Below are positions 42,411 through 51,217 of a DNA stretch of 64,000 bases, piece after piece; positions within the stretch are counted from its first letter, which is position 1; the number at the start of each line of letters is the position of its first letter. A model generated the notes under the pieces. The model was not told the origin of the DNA, did no database searches, and worked only from the letters and a program-made list of their open reading frames with translations. The translations under genes were made by a program, and so were the position numbers. The DNA lies in NCBI GenBank assembly GCA_041397845.1, contig JAWKVW010000016.1:25877-89876 (forward strand). The letters are read 5' to 3'. The DNA is from JAKPQE01 sp041397845. GTDB taxonomy: Bacteria; Pseudomonadota; Alphaproteobacteria; Rhizobiales; JAKPQE01.

Positions 42411-43895
42411 ATGTCCCGTTTGCTTGCCGCCTTCCTCATCTGCCTGATCACGCTTTCAATTCCTGCCCGTGCCGATGATCCGCGCGGCCTCGTGCGCCGC
42501 GACGGCCCGCCGCCCGGCACCGAGCAACGGATTGCCCTCATCATCGGCAACGGGGCCTATGCCGCCGCGCCGCTGCGCAATCCGGTCAATGACGCAAGGG
42601 CCGTCGCCGCCAAGCTGCGCGGCCTCGGCTTCGCCGTCGCACATCTCGAGAACGCCAATCGCCGCACCATGACCGAAGCCATTCGCAGCTTCGGCACCGA
42701 GCTTGGCCGTGGCGGCGGCGTCGGGCTGTTCTTCTTTGCCGGCCACGGCATGCAGGTTGCCGGCCGCAACTACCTTCTGCCCGTCGACGTCGACATCACC
42801 GAGGAGAACGAGGTCCCCTTCGAGGCCGTCGACACCGGCCGCATCCTCGCCAAGATGGAAAGCGCCGGCAACCGCCTCAACATCGTCATCCTCGATGCCT
42901 GCCGGAACAATCCGTTCGCCCGCAGTTTCCGCTCCGCCGCCGCCGGCCTTGCCCAGATGGACGCGCCAAGCGGCACCGTCATCGAGTTTGCCACCGCCCC
43001 TGGCAGCGTCGCCAGCGACGGCAGCGACGGCTCCAACAGCATCTACACCCGCCATCTGCTCGACGTGCTCGACCGTCCCGGCCTGAAGCTGGAAGAGGTT
43101 TTCAAGACCGTTCGGTCCGCCGTCGTTGCCGACTCGGATGGCAAGCAGGTGCCCTGGGAAAATTCCTCGCTGCTCGGCGATTTCTATTTCAATCCGCCGG
43201 CCGAGACCGCCGCCGAACCCGCGCCTCCGCCCGTTGCGGCCGCGCCGCCTGCTGCTGTCGCGGCAGCCTCCGACACCGGCGCCGACCTCGCCTTCTGGAA
43301 CAGCATCAAGGACAGCGGCTCGCCAGCCTATTTCGAGGCCTATCTGAAGCAGTTCCCGAACGGCAGCTTCGCCGCCCTCGCCCGCCTGAAGGTCGATGAG
43401 CTGACAAAGCCATCCGCGCCGGCCCCGGCAAGCCTCGTGCGCAATGGCGGTTTCGAGAGCGATTTCAAATATTTCAACAGCGGCCAGTACGAACCGCGCG
43501 CCGAGATTTTCTGGGGCGCCGCCAAGGCGACGGCGAAAATCGACGACAAGGTCGCCCATTCCGGCAGGAACTCGCTGCGGATCGAAAACCGCTCGACGGC
43601 CGCCCCGCAGATCTATCGCACCATGTGCCAGCGCATCGATGGCCTGACCCCGCGCCGAAACTACCGCATCGCCTTCTGGGTGAAGGGCGAGAACCTCGAC
43701 CCGCATACCGTCGAGATCGTCACCAACCCGTCCTGGACGAAGCGCATCTTCATTCCGAAGGGAAGCTACGACTGGACCCGCGTCGAGGGAACGGCCAACA
43801 CCGAGGACCGCGACTACCTCGACCTGCGGCTCCTCAGCGAGACCGTCGGCAAGGTCTGGATCGACGATATCGTCGTCACCGAAGCGACCGACTGA
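42411..43895 (+). CDS. Exported caspase-like (peptidase C14) protein with a CBM-like C-terminus
   Basis: A 494-residue protein: a Sec signal (LAAFLICLITLSIPARA), then a caspase/metacaspase p20-like domain (about residues 40-260) with the catalytic His in FFAGHGMQ and Cys in VILDACRNNPF, a Pro/Ala-rich linker, a short helical FWNSIKDSGSPAYFEAYLKQFPNGSFAALA motif, and a C-terminal jelly-roll of CBM_4_9 type (NGGFESDFKYF, HSGRNSLRIEN, WIDDIVV). The substrate and role are unknown; bacterial exported caspase homologues of this layout are poorly characterised. An in-frame GTG at 42393 is an alternative start. Confidence 0.85.
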   Translation: MSRLLAAFLICLITLSIPARADDPRGLVRRDGPPPGTEQRIALIIGNGAYAAAPLRNPVNDARAVAAKLRGLGFAVAHLENANRRTMTEAIRSFGTELGRGGGVGLFFFAGHGMQVAGRNYLLPVDVDITEENEVPFEAVDTGRILAKMESAGNRLNIVILDACRNNPFARSFRSAAAGLAQMDAPSGTVIEFATAPGSVASDGSDGSNSIYTRHLLDVLDRPGLKLEEVFKTVRSAVVADSDGKQVPWENSSLLGDFYFNPPAETAAEPAPPPVAAAPPAAVAAASDTGADLAFWNSIKDSGSPAYFEAYLKQFPNGSFAALARLKVDELTKPSAPAPASLVRNGGFESDFKYFNSGQYEPRAEIFWGAAKATAKIDDKVAHSGRNSLRIENRSTAAPQIYRTMCQRIDGLTPRRNYRIAFWVKGENLDPHTVEIVTNPSWTKRIFIPKGSYDWTRVEGTANTEDRDYLDLRLLSETVGKVWIDDIVVTEATD

Positions 43896-43905
43896 GCCGT
43901 CGCGA

Positions 43906-44196
43906 TCAGACCGGCGTCAGTGCCGCCAGCGTGAACATCGCCCCGACCAGGACGACGAGCGTCGTCGTGAAGCCGGAGCGCCAGCCCGGCGCCCGGTAAA
44001 GACCGAGATATTCGGTCAGGATCATCCGCGCCTTGAGGATGGTGACGACCGCCAGCGCGCCGAGCCAGACCGGCCCGAGATGGCTGTCGGCCCCGACCTT
44101 GCCGGCCACCGCCGTGCCGATGGTCAACAGCATCAGCAGCACCCAGGCAACGACCAGCGCCTTCATCGAGCCGGAGGAAATACCGAAAATCCGCAT
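43906..44196 (-). CDS. norF: NorF, small membrane protein of the nor operon
   Basis: A 96-residue protein of the prokaryotic cytochrome c oxidase subunit IV family with three hydrophobic segments (VVAWVLLMLLTIGTAVAG, VWLGALAVVTILKARMIL, TTLVVLVGAMFTLAALT). In Paracoccus-type clusters the NorF partner follows NorE and supports nitric oxide reductase activity or assembly. It ends the nor operon, 13 bases after norE. Confidence 0.85.
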   Translation of the reverse strand: MRIFGISSGSMKALVVAWVLLMLLTIGTAVAGKVGADSHLGPVWLGALAVVTILKARMILTEYLGLYRAPGWRSGFTTTLVVLVGAMFTLAALTPV

Positions 44197-44209
44197 CGCA
44201 CCGGCTCCT

Positions 44210-44830
44210 TCAGCGCATCAGGTAGATGACCGGGAAGATCAGCACCCAGACAAGGTCGACCATGTGCCAGAAGGCGGTCCCCGTCTCCAGGTTCTCCTCC
44301 GAATTCCAGATCGCCACGAGGCCGAGAATGATGATGCCGAAAACGACATGCGCGAGATGGAAGCCGGTGACGAGAAAATAGAGGGTGAAGAAGGTGTTGG
44401 TGTCGACATCGATGCCGGCCGCGAACTTCTCGCCGTATTCGACGAACTTGACCACCATGAACACGACACCGAACAGCGCCGCGATGCCGAGATGAAGGCG
44501 CGACAGCGTGCCCTTCTCCTCCCGCCGCGCCTGCACCGCGAGCGCCGCGAACAGGCCGCTGGTCAGCAGCACCGCCGTGTTGAGCGCCCCGATCGGCCGG
44601 TCGAGCATCGACTGGGAATCGGCAAAGAGCTGCGGATCGAGCACCCGCGCCCCGGCAAAGCCGATCAGTGCGCCGCCGAACACCAGAAGCTCGCTGGCGA
44701 TCAGGATCCACATCATCGGATTGCCCGGAAGGCCGGAAAGCGGCCCCCAGCCATTGTCCCCCGGCACTGAAACCGGCGCCCGGTCTTCGGGCGGGAAGTC
44801 CTGCGTTCCGTCCATGGTCGATAGCCTCAT
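44210..44830 (-). CDS. norE: NorE, cytochrome oxidase subunit III-like protein
   Basis: A 206-residue membrane protein of the subunit III family with five or six helices (WILIASELLVFGGALIGF, FGVVFMVVKFVEYGEKF, FHLAHVVFGIIILGLVA, DLVWVLIFPVIYLMR). NorE is accessory to the nitric oxide reductase. The ATG at 44830 overlaps the norD TGA; a second ATG at 44815 is possible. Confidence 0.88.
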   Translation of the reverse strand: MRLSTMDGTQDFPPEDRAPVSVPGDNGWGPLSGLPGNPMMWILIASELLVFGGALIGFAGARVLDPQLFADSQSMLDRPIGALNTAVLLTSGLFAALAVQARREEKGTLSRLHLGIAALFGVVFMVVKFVEYGEKFAAGIDVDTNTFFTLYFLVTGFHLAHVVFGIIILGLVAIWNSEENLETGTAFWHMVDLVWVLIFPVIYLMR

Positions 44831-46767
44831 GCGACGAGTTGCTGGTAGAGCAGCGGCAGGGCCTGCATCAGCCGCGACGGCTTGGAGACGATCGCGTGGC
44901 CGTTGCGCCCGAACACATGCGAGACATAGTCCCGCGCCTGCTTGTCGATGGTGACGCCGAAGACCGCCTGGCCGAGGCGTCGCGCCTCGTTGACCGCCCG
45001 CCGCGTATCCTCGATGCCGTAGCGCCCCTCATAGTGGTCGAGATCGTTCGGCTTGCCGTCGGTGAGGACGAGCAGCAGCCGGCGCTGCGACGGCCGCTCC
45101 TGCAGCTCCGCCGAAACGTGCCGCATCGCCGCCCCGAGCCGGGTATAGAAGCCCGGCTTCAGCGCCGCGATCCGCGCCTCGACCCTGGAGCCCATCTGCT
45201 CCTCGAAGGTCTTGCAGCATGACACGAACACGCGCTGCCGGCGCAGCGAGGAAAAGGCATAGATGGCATAGTCGTCGCCGACCGCCGTCAGCCCGTGCGC
45301 CAGTGCGATCAGCGATTCCTTGGCGACATCGATGACCGAGCGCTCCTCGACGACGCTTTCCGTCGAGCGCGAGGTGTCGACGAGAATGGCAACGGCAAGA
45401 TCGCGCGCCTCGGTGCGGATTGCCCGGTAGACCCGGTCCGAGCCCTCGCCCGTCGCCCGCAGGTCGACGATCGAGCGCACCAGCGCCTCCATGTCGAGAT
45501 CGTCGCCATCCGGCTGCCGCGGCAGGGCCATGCGCTTCGGCTTCAGCGCCTCGAACCGCCGTTTGACGGCGCGGATTCGCCGCCGTGTCTCCGGGTCGGC
45601 GAGAAAGGCCGGCGTCTCGGTTGCCTCTTCCGCTTCCGAGGCCAGCACCCGGCAATGTTCGGCGAGATAGGACGACGAGCGATAGTCCCACTCTGGATAG
45701 AGCATCTCGCCGGAGAGCTTCTCGCGATTGACGTCTTCCGGCGCCATGTCGAGATCGAAGGCGAGCTTCGTCGCCGCCTTCTTGTCGAGCTCGGTCACGC
45801 CGATCTCGTCGACATCCTCGGAGGCTTTCTTGGCGCTCTCCGCGTCGTCGTCCTCGACCTTGCGGTTGATGTTGAGGAATTCCGCCCAGGAGAGGATTGT
45901 CTCGAAGCGGTTGAGGATGAGGCTGTCCGGCCGGTTCGCCTGGTCGCCCTCGCGCCGCTTCGCCCGCCGCCGCTGGCCGCCGCCTTCGGCCGCGCCCGTG
46001 CCGGCTTCCGGCTCGCCGCTCGCCGAGCGCCCGGCCCCGGTCACCGTCGGCCGGTGATCCGGCCATAGCGGCAGCCGGCGGAACGGCTTGTAGTCGATCT
46101 TCGCCTTGAAGCCGTCGAGCGGCGCATCCGCCGCCTCGACCGCCGCAACGATCGCCTGCGCCAGCCCGTCGAGTTCCGCCTCCTCGCCGATGAGATGGCG
46201 CACCGCCGCCTCCATCGCCGTCTCGTCGGCCGGCAGCCGTTGCTTCGGCCGCAGCTCGAGCATCGCCGCCTTCAGCTCCTTGTCGTATCGCCGGAGCCCC
46301 GGACAGGCCGCCAGCACCCGGGCATCGACCGCCCGCGCATGGCGCAGCGTCTCGATGTCGGCCTTCAGCGGATCGCGCGGCAGAACCGGCGGCTCGATGG
46401 CATGCGCTGCCCAGGCCGCCAGCCAGAGATAGAGCTTTTCGTTGAGCTCGGTCGTCGGCAGAAGATCGATCGTTGCCGGCAGCGAGAACCGTTCGCCGTC
46501 AAGCTGCGGCCGCATCTCGCGCTCCGCATCGCGCCCGAGCTTGCGCCGGAACGACAGGCGATGCTTTGAACCAGTTACCGCCGAGGCGACGATCTCGAGA
46601 CCCGCATCGCCGCCCAGCCCGTGAAACAGGATGGCAAGCCGGCTCTGCATCGAATCGAGCGTGACGGCCGCGTCGGCAAAGCGCGGCGCTTCATCGAGCC
46701 GCTCGACGAAGCGGTGCCACAGCGCACCGACCGCCTCTTCCGGCTCCCAGAAGTTGATGCCGCCCAT
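44827..46767 (-). CDS. norD: NorD, VWA-domain protein for nitric oxide reductase activation
   Basis: A 646-residue cytoplasmic protein that works with the AAA+ protein NorQ to insert the non-heme iron of NorB. The N-terminal two-thirds are helical; the C-terminal VWA domain has the MIDAS D-X-S-X-S in VDTSRSTESVVE and a Thr/Asp region in LLLVLTDGKPNDLDHYEG. The start at 46767 gives the family N-terminus, 39 bases after norQ. Confidence 0.92.
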   Translation of the reverse strand: MGGINFWEPEEAVGALWHRFVERLDEAPRFADAAVTLDSMQSRLAILFHGLGGDAGLEIVASAVTGSKHRLSFRRKLGRDAEREMRPQLDGERFSLPATIDLLPTTELNEKLYLWLAAWAAHAIEPPVLPRDPLKADIETLRHARAVDARVLAACPGLRRYDKELKAAMLELRPKQRLPADETAMEAAVRHLIGEEAELDGLAQAIVAAVEAADAPLDGFKAKIDYKPFRRLPLWPDHRPTVTGAGRSASGEPEAGTGAAEGGGQRRRAKRREGDQANRPDSLILNRFETILSWAEFLNINRKVEDDDAESAKKASEDVDEIGVTELDKKAATKLAFDLDMAPEDVNREKLSGEMLYPEWDYRSSSYLAEHCRVLASEAEEATETPAFLADPETRRRIRAVKRRFEALKPKRMALPRQPDGDDLDMEALVRSIVDLRATGEGSDRVYRAIRTEARDLAVAILVDTSRSTESVVEERSVIDVAKESLIALAHGLTAVGDDYAIYAFSSLRRQRVFVSCCKTFEEQMGSRVEARIAALKPGFYTRLGAAMRHVSAELQERPSQRRLLLVLTDGKPNDLDHYEGRYGIEDTRRAVNEARRLGQAVFGVTIDKQARDYVSHVFGRNGHAIVSKPSRLMQALPLLYQQLVA

Positions 46768-46806
46768 GGCCTGCGACCTCCTCGCGGTTCGGCGCGAATT
46801 GCCCGG

Positions 46807-47631
46807 TCAGCCGAGCACCGCGACCATCAGGTCGAGAAGCCCCTTCTTGACGTCCTCGTCGTCCGTCACCGGCTCGATCAGCGCCGCCTGGATGGCGCGC
46901 TCGAGCGTCAGACCGTCACGCACGAGGCTGGCGGCATAGACGAGAAGGCGGGTCGAAACGCCCTCCTCGAGATCCTGTCCGGCCAGCGCCCGGATCTTTC
47001 CGGCAAGCCGCACCAGCGCCTTGCAGCGGTCGAGATCGAGGCCGCTTTCGGTCGCCACGATCTCGGCTTCGCGCGCCGCCGGCGGAAAATCGAATTCGAT
47101 CGCGAGAAAACGCTGCCGCGTCGACGGCTTCAGCGTCTTCAGGATGTTCTGGTAGCCCGGATTGTAGGAGACGACGAGCATGAAGCCTTCCGGCGCGACC
47201 AGCGTTTCGCCGGTGCGCTCGAGCGGCAGGATGCGCCGGTCGTCGGTCAGCGGATGCAGGACAACGGTGACGTCCTTGCGCGCCTCGACCACCTCGTCGA
47301 GATAGCAGATGCCGCCTTCGCGCACTGCCCGCGTGAGCGGTCCGTCGACCCAGACGGTCTCCCCGCCTTTCAGCAGGAAACGGCCGGTGAGATCGGCAGC
47401 CGTCAGGTCGTCATGGCAGGCAACCGTGAACAGCGGCCGGCCGAGCCGGGCTGCCATGTGCGAGATGAAGCGGGTCTTGCCGCAGCCGGTCGGCCCCTTG
47501 AGCAGCAGCGGCAGCCGGTTCCGGTAGGCCGCCTCGAACAGCTCGCACTCGTCGCCGATCGCAGAGTAATACGGCAGGCCGCTGTCGCTGCCTGCCGCAG
47601 AAGTTTCGGGAGTCTTGCTCGGGGCGTTCAT
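46807..47631 (-). CDS. norQ: NorQ, MoxR-type AAA+ ATPase
   Basis: A 274-residue AAA+ ATPase of the MoxR/CbbQ group that partners NorD. It has Walker A GPTGCGKT, the region DLTAADLTGRFL, Walker B in GGICYLDEVVEARKDV, sensor 1 VVSYNPGY and the C-terminal lid. Upstream, a 131-base gap with a large hairpin separates it from norB. Confidence 0.94.
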   Translation of the reverse strand: MNAPSKTPETSAAGSDSGLPYYSAIGDECELFEAAYRNRLPLLLKGPTGCGKTRFISHMAARLGRPLFTVACHDDLTAADLTGRFLLKGGETVWVDGPLTRAVREGGICYLDEVVEARKDVTVVLHPLTDDRRILPLERTGETLVAPEGFMLVVSYNPGYQNILKTLKPSTRQRFLAIEFDFPPAAREAEIVATESGLDLDRCKALVRLAGKIRALAGQDLEEGVSTRLLVYAASLVRDGLTLERAIQAALIEPVTDDEDVKKGLLDLMVAVLG

Positions 47632-47711
47632 TTTCTTGGTCCTTCCGGTCGAGACGCCGATGCAGTGGGCCTCGACCGTTCGAGTGCTGTTGCCTTTTCA
47701 GCCCCGTTTGG

Positions 47712-47749
47712 CTGCCGTGCCCGCGGGGAGTTTACGCGGAGCACGGCAG
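47712..47749 (-). terminator. Large hairpin between norB and norQ
   Basis: Stem CTGCCGTGC/GCACGGCAG extended by CCGCG/CGCGG with one bulged base, about 14 paired positions. No U-tract follows on the minus strand, so it probably stabilises or partially stops the norCB transcript and lowers norQDEF. Confidence 0.55.
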
Positions 47750-47762
47750 AAACGACCACGCC

Positions 47763-49106
47763 TTATTCGGCGGGGGCGGGTTGCGGGCGTTCGATGACTT
47801 CCTCGCGGCGGGGGAAGAGCATCGCGTAGATGAAGAGGAGCGCACCGACGACGACGACGAGGCCGGAGCCGAAGCGCATCCAGTAGAAGATGGCGATCTG
47901 GTCCTGGACGTCCATGAAGCCCTCGCCGAGGACGCGCTGCAGATGGGTCTGCACGACGCCGGCGAAGGTGAGCGTGAAGGTCATGAAGGCCATGGCCGAG
48001 GACATGATCCAGAACGAGGCCATGTTGATGACCTGGTTGTAGGGCGCCCGGTTCTTGAGCAGCGGCAGCGCGTAGGTCATCATCGCCAGGTTCAGCGAGA
48101 CGTAGGCGCCGTAGAAGGCGAGATGCCCGTGCGCCGCGGTCACCTGGGTACCGTGGGTGAGATAGTTGACCGGGGCGAGCGTGTGCATGAAGCCCCAGAC
48201 GCCGGCGCCGAAGAAGGCCAGCGTCGAGCAGCCGAGCGACCACAGGATCGCCGCCTTGTTCGGGTGCTCGCGACGGCCCTTCCAGACCATCACGAAGGTG
48301 AACACCGTCATGGCGAAGAACGGCAGCACCTCGAGCGAGGAGAACACCGAGCCGATCCACTGCCAGTAGCCCGGCGTGCCGATCCAGTAGTAGTGGTGGC
48401 CGGTGCCCAGAAGGCCGGTGAACAGCGCCAGGGCGGCGATGGCATAGAGCCACTTCTCCACCACCTCGCGGTCGACGCCGGTCAGCTTCAGCATCAGGAA
48501 GGCAAGGACGGCAGCCATCACCAGTTCCCACACGCCCTCGACCCACAGATGCACGACGTACCACCAGTACATCTTGTCGAGCGCCAGGTTGGCCGGGTTG
48601 TAGAGCGAGAACAGGAAGAAGATGGCAATGCCCCAAAGCCCCAGCAGCAGGACGTTGGTGATCGCCGTCTTGCGGCCCTGCAGCACCGTCATCGTCACGT
48701 TGTAGAGGAAGATCAGCGCCGCAACGACGATGCCGAGCTTGACCCACAGCGGCTGCTCGAGGAACTCGCGGCCCTCGTGGATGTGGAACAGGTAGCCGAC
48801 CACCGCGCCGCCGGCGCCGATGACCAGGATCACAAGCTGCAGATAGGCCAGCTTCTCGGAATGCAGCTCACGCTCGGCCTCTTCCGGGACGAGGAAGTAG
48901 GTCGCCCCGAAGAAGCCCAGCAGCAGCCACACGATCAGCGAGTTGGTGTGCACCATCCGCACGATGTTGAACGGCAGCAGCTCCGACAGGAAGTTCGGAG
49001 CAACGTAGATGTAGCCGGCGACAAGACCGAAGGTGACCTGCGCGGCAAAAAGGATCAGCGCGACGAAAAAGTACGCAAACGCGACCCTCTGACTGGCGTA
49101 TTTCAT
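47763..49106 (-). CDS. norB: NorB, catalytic subunit of cytochrome c-dependent NO reductase
   Basis: Reduces two NO to N2O in the inner membrane. The 447-residue protein has 12 helices and the heme-copper-oxidase-like His ligands: RMVHTNSLIVW, YWWYVVHLWVEGVWEL, GHHYYWIG, and the pair in TAAHGHLAFYGAYVSLNL. There is no fused N-terminal quinol-oxidising extension, so it is the short cNOR form working with NorC. The ATG at 49106 follows GGGGGG; a start at 49121 would overlap norC's TGA. Confidence 0.96.
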   Translation of the reverse strand: MKYASQRVAFAYFFVALILFAAQVTFGLVAGYIYVAPNFLSELLPFNIVRMVHTNSLIVWLLLGFFGATYFLVPEEAERELHSEKLAYLQLVILVIGAGGAVVGYLFHIHEGREFLEQPLWVKLGIVVAALIFLYNVTMTVLQGRKTAITNVLLLGLWGIAIFFLFSLYNPANLALDKMYWWYVVHLWVEGVWELVMAAVLAFLMLKLTGVDREVVEKWLYAIAALALFTGLLGTGHHYYWIGTPGYWQWIGSVFSSLEVLPFFAMTVFTFVMVWKGRREHPNKAAILWSLGCSTLAFFGAGVWGFMHTLAPVNYLTHGTQVTAAHGHLAFYGAYVSLNLAMMTYALPLLKNRAPYNQVINMASFWIMSSAMAFMTFTLTFAGVVQTHLQRVLGEGFMDVQDQIAIFYWMRFGSGLVVVVGALLFIYAMLFPRREEVIERPQPAPAE

Positions 49107-49120
49107 GGATATGCCCCCCA

Positions 49121-49573
49121 TCAGCCGGCGTTGTTCGGCGGCCAGCTCTGCGTCTTGATCGTGCCGACCCACTCGAAGAACGAGACCAGGTCGTCAAGAT
49201 CCTGATCCGACAGATTGAAGTTCGGCATCTGCCGGCGACCCTCGACGCCGGTCGGCTGCGTCTTGATCCAGGTCTTGATCGCCTCGCGCGCGCCGGCCGG
49301 ATCCTCGGCCCCGCCGTAACGGACGAACACATTGCCAAGCTCGGGCGCGAAATACGCCCCCTCGCCGAGAATCGTATGGCAGTCAACGCACGCATTGACC
49401 TCCCATACCCGCTTGCCGCGCTCCACCGCATCCGTCAGCGATGCCACGTCCGTCGACGTTCCCGTCACATAGAAATGGCTGTGCGCCGTCAGCGCCAGGA
49501 AGATCACCAGGAAAAACAGCGATCCACCGTAGAAAATGTTGCGCGCTTGCGACTTCGTGAAACCTTCGCTCAT
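49121..49573 (-). CDS. norC: NorC, cytochrome c subunit of NO reductase
   Basis: A 150-residue membrane-anchored cytochrome with one N-terminal helix (IFYGGSLFFLVIFLALTAH), heme motif CVDCH in NACVDCHTILGEGAYFAPEL and the Met ligand region QMPNFNLSDQ. ATG 49573 follows GGGGAGGAGGG. An NnrR-type box lies 63 bases upstream. It leads norCBQDEF. Confidence 0.95.
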   Translation of the reverse strand: MSEGFTKSQARNIFYGGSLFFLVIFLALTAHSHFYVTGTSTDVASLTDAVERGKRVWEVNACVDCHTILGEGAYFAPELGNVFVRYGGAEDPAGAREAIKTWIKTQPTGVEGRRQMPNFNLSDQDLDDLVSFFEWVGTIKTQSWPPNNAG

Positions 49574-49635
49574 GCCCTCCTCCCCAAAGAGGTTGTGCCC
49601 AGCCTCAAAACCTAGACACACGCCCCAACCCAACC

Positions 49636-49649
49636 TTGACCAAAGTCAA
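49636..49649 (-). promoter_or_regulatory. NnrR/Dnr-type box upstream of norC
   Basis: TTGAC-CAAA-GTCAA, a perfect dyad, 63 bases before norC. It overlaps the last bases of nnrS. A class II arrangement gives a start near 49601 with a 28-base leader. Confidence 0.72.
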
Positions 49650-50884
49650 CCGGTCGGAAGACCCGGCCGGGGGCCGGTCAGGACGGGGAAGTAAACCACT
49701 GAGAAGATTGCAAAACCGGCCATCCACAAGGCGCCGGAGAGGAAGATCACCTCGTAGTAGTTTGCCGGAAAAGCGACAAGGCCGAAGACCCGCACCAGCG
49801 CCGCCGCCGCGACCAGCAGATAGGCGATTCCAATGGCCGGCGCGACCTTCAGCGCCCGCCCCGTATGGCCGAGCGAGGCGCGCGTCATCATCGCCAGCGT
49901 CATGCAGCCGACCGCCCCGATGGCAATGAGGTGCAGGGAGGCGATCTCGCCGAGGCCGGGCACGAACATCGCCGCGCCGTAGAGCAGGAAACCCGCCGCG
50001 ATCATCAGGAAGCCGAGATGCAGGCTCCAGAGAATCGGCTCGCCGAGCGTGCGCTGCCCCTGCCAGCCGGCAAGCCGCGCCGCATTGGCAAGCCCGGCAA
50101 TAATCGCGACGACGCCCGCGACCGCCTCCGGCAACCCCGCCGCCTCGAGCGCCACGAGCGGACCGACGGCAACGGCCGAGACGACGCCGATGCGATCGAA
50201 CAGCGGCCGGTCGACCGGCAGGAGCCGCTCCTGGCCGAGCCGGCGCAGTGCATTGCGCGTGAACGACGGCACCACCCGGCCGCCGATGATGGCGATGAGC
50301 CCGCCGATGGTGAACAGCGCCAGCCGCGCCCCGGTTGCCGCCGTGTCGCCGGTCAGCCCCATCCATTCCAGGTGCATCAGGATGTTGCCGATGGTGACGA
50401 TGACGAGAAGGCCGACGACGACCATGTTCCGCGGCTGCGGATTGTTGCGCATGTTGTTGGCAAGCCGGATCGTCAGCGCCGGCAGGAAGACGATGTCGAC
50501 GACCGCGACGAGCCCGGCCGGCAGGAAGGCCGAAAACCAGATCGCCAGGCGCCCGGCAAGCCAGAGCCCGCCGACGCTGGAAACGAACATTGCCCGCGCC
50601 GGCGCCGTGTTGGTCCAGTTCGGCACCGCCGTCAGGAAAAATCCGGAGATGACGGCGACCGAAAAGCCGAAGATCATCTCGTGCGCATGCCACAGATGCG
50701 GCGCGACGCCGATGGTCGGCGTCACCACAGCCCCGCCGGCGGCATGCAGCCCGAGCCAGGACAGCCAGGCCGCCATGGCGAGAATGGCGTAAAGCCCGGC
50801 CGAGAGGAAAAAGAAGCGGAAACCCGCCGTCAGGAAGATCGGCACCTTCACCTCGCGGGTTGCGCGGCTGTTCGTCATGGACAT
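49646..50884 (-). CDS. nnrS: NnrS family heme-copper membrane protein
   Basis: A 412-residue protein with about 12 membrane segments, homologous to NnrS of Rhodobacter, which helps cells tolerate NO. Conserved features include FLTAGFRFFFLSAGLYA near the N-terminus, HLWHAHEMIFGFSVAVISGFF with the His ligands, and NNMRNNPQPRNM. The C-terminus overlaps the norC operator. It lies upstream of norC on the same strand, but with its own NnrR-type box. Confidence 0.92.
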   Translation of the reverse strand: MSMTNSRATREVKVPIFLTAGFRFFFLSAGLYAILAMAAWLSWLGLHAAGGAVVTPTIGVAPHLWHAHEMIFGFSVAVISGFFLTAVPNWTNTAPARAMFVSSVGGLWLAGRLAIWFSAFLPAGLVAVVDIVFLPALTIRLANNMRNNPQPRNMVVVGLLVIVTIGNILMHLEWMGLTGDTAATGARLALFTIGGLIAIIGGRVVPSFTRNALRRLGQERLLPVDRPLFDRIGVVSAVAVGPLVALEAAGLPEAVAGVVAIIAGLANAARLAGWQGQRTLGEPILWSLHLGFLMIAAGFLLYGAAMFVPGLGEIASLHLIAIGAVGCMTLAMMTRASLGHTGRALKVAPAIGIAYLLVAAAALVRVFGLVAFPANYYEVIFLSGALWMAGFAIFSVVYFPVLTGPRPGLPTG

Positions 50885-51008
50885 TTCTCCTCGCGCCGGC
50901 GCCGGTCATCGACCGGCCGGTCGGCGGTATCGGTTCCACCGCATGTCGTGCTTCGTTTCGCCGCATCGTCGGCAGTTCGACTCTGCCCCGTCAGGAGGCC
51001 GCAAACCC

Positions 51009-51022
51009 TTGACTTTGGTCAA
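51009..51022. promoter_or_regulatory. NnrR/Dnr-type box between nnrS and the hemerythrin gene
   Basis: TTGAC-TTTG-GTCAA, a perfect dyad. It lies 125 bases before nnrS and 196 before the divergent hemerythrin gene, and could drive either. The stretch 50885-51217 holds no gene. Confidence 0.65.
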
Positions 51023-51217
51023 GGTTCAAAAGCGCTCGGCGCGGACATTGGGCATGTCCCGGCCCTTGCGTCCGGGGCCGCGTCGATCGGCGACATGGCA
51101 TGCGGGGGCGCCCGTCGTCGAAATGTTGATAACCCGGCCTTCCCGGAGGGAGGGTCCGGCTCGTCCGTGGCGGCGCCGCTTGAAAAATCGCCGCCCGGGC
51201 GCCACGAGGTCAAAACA

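Noticed and set aside
28776..51022. Search for a nitrite reductase (nirK or nirS) among the denitrification genes
   Set aside because: No copper nitrite reductase or cytochrome cd1 motifs are present in the window; the gene may lie elsewhere in the genome.
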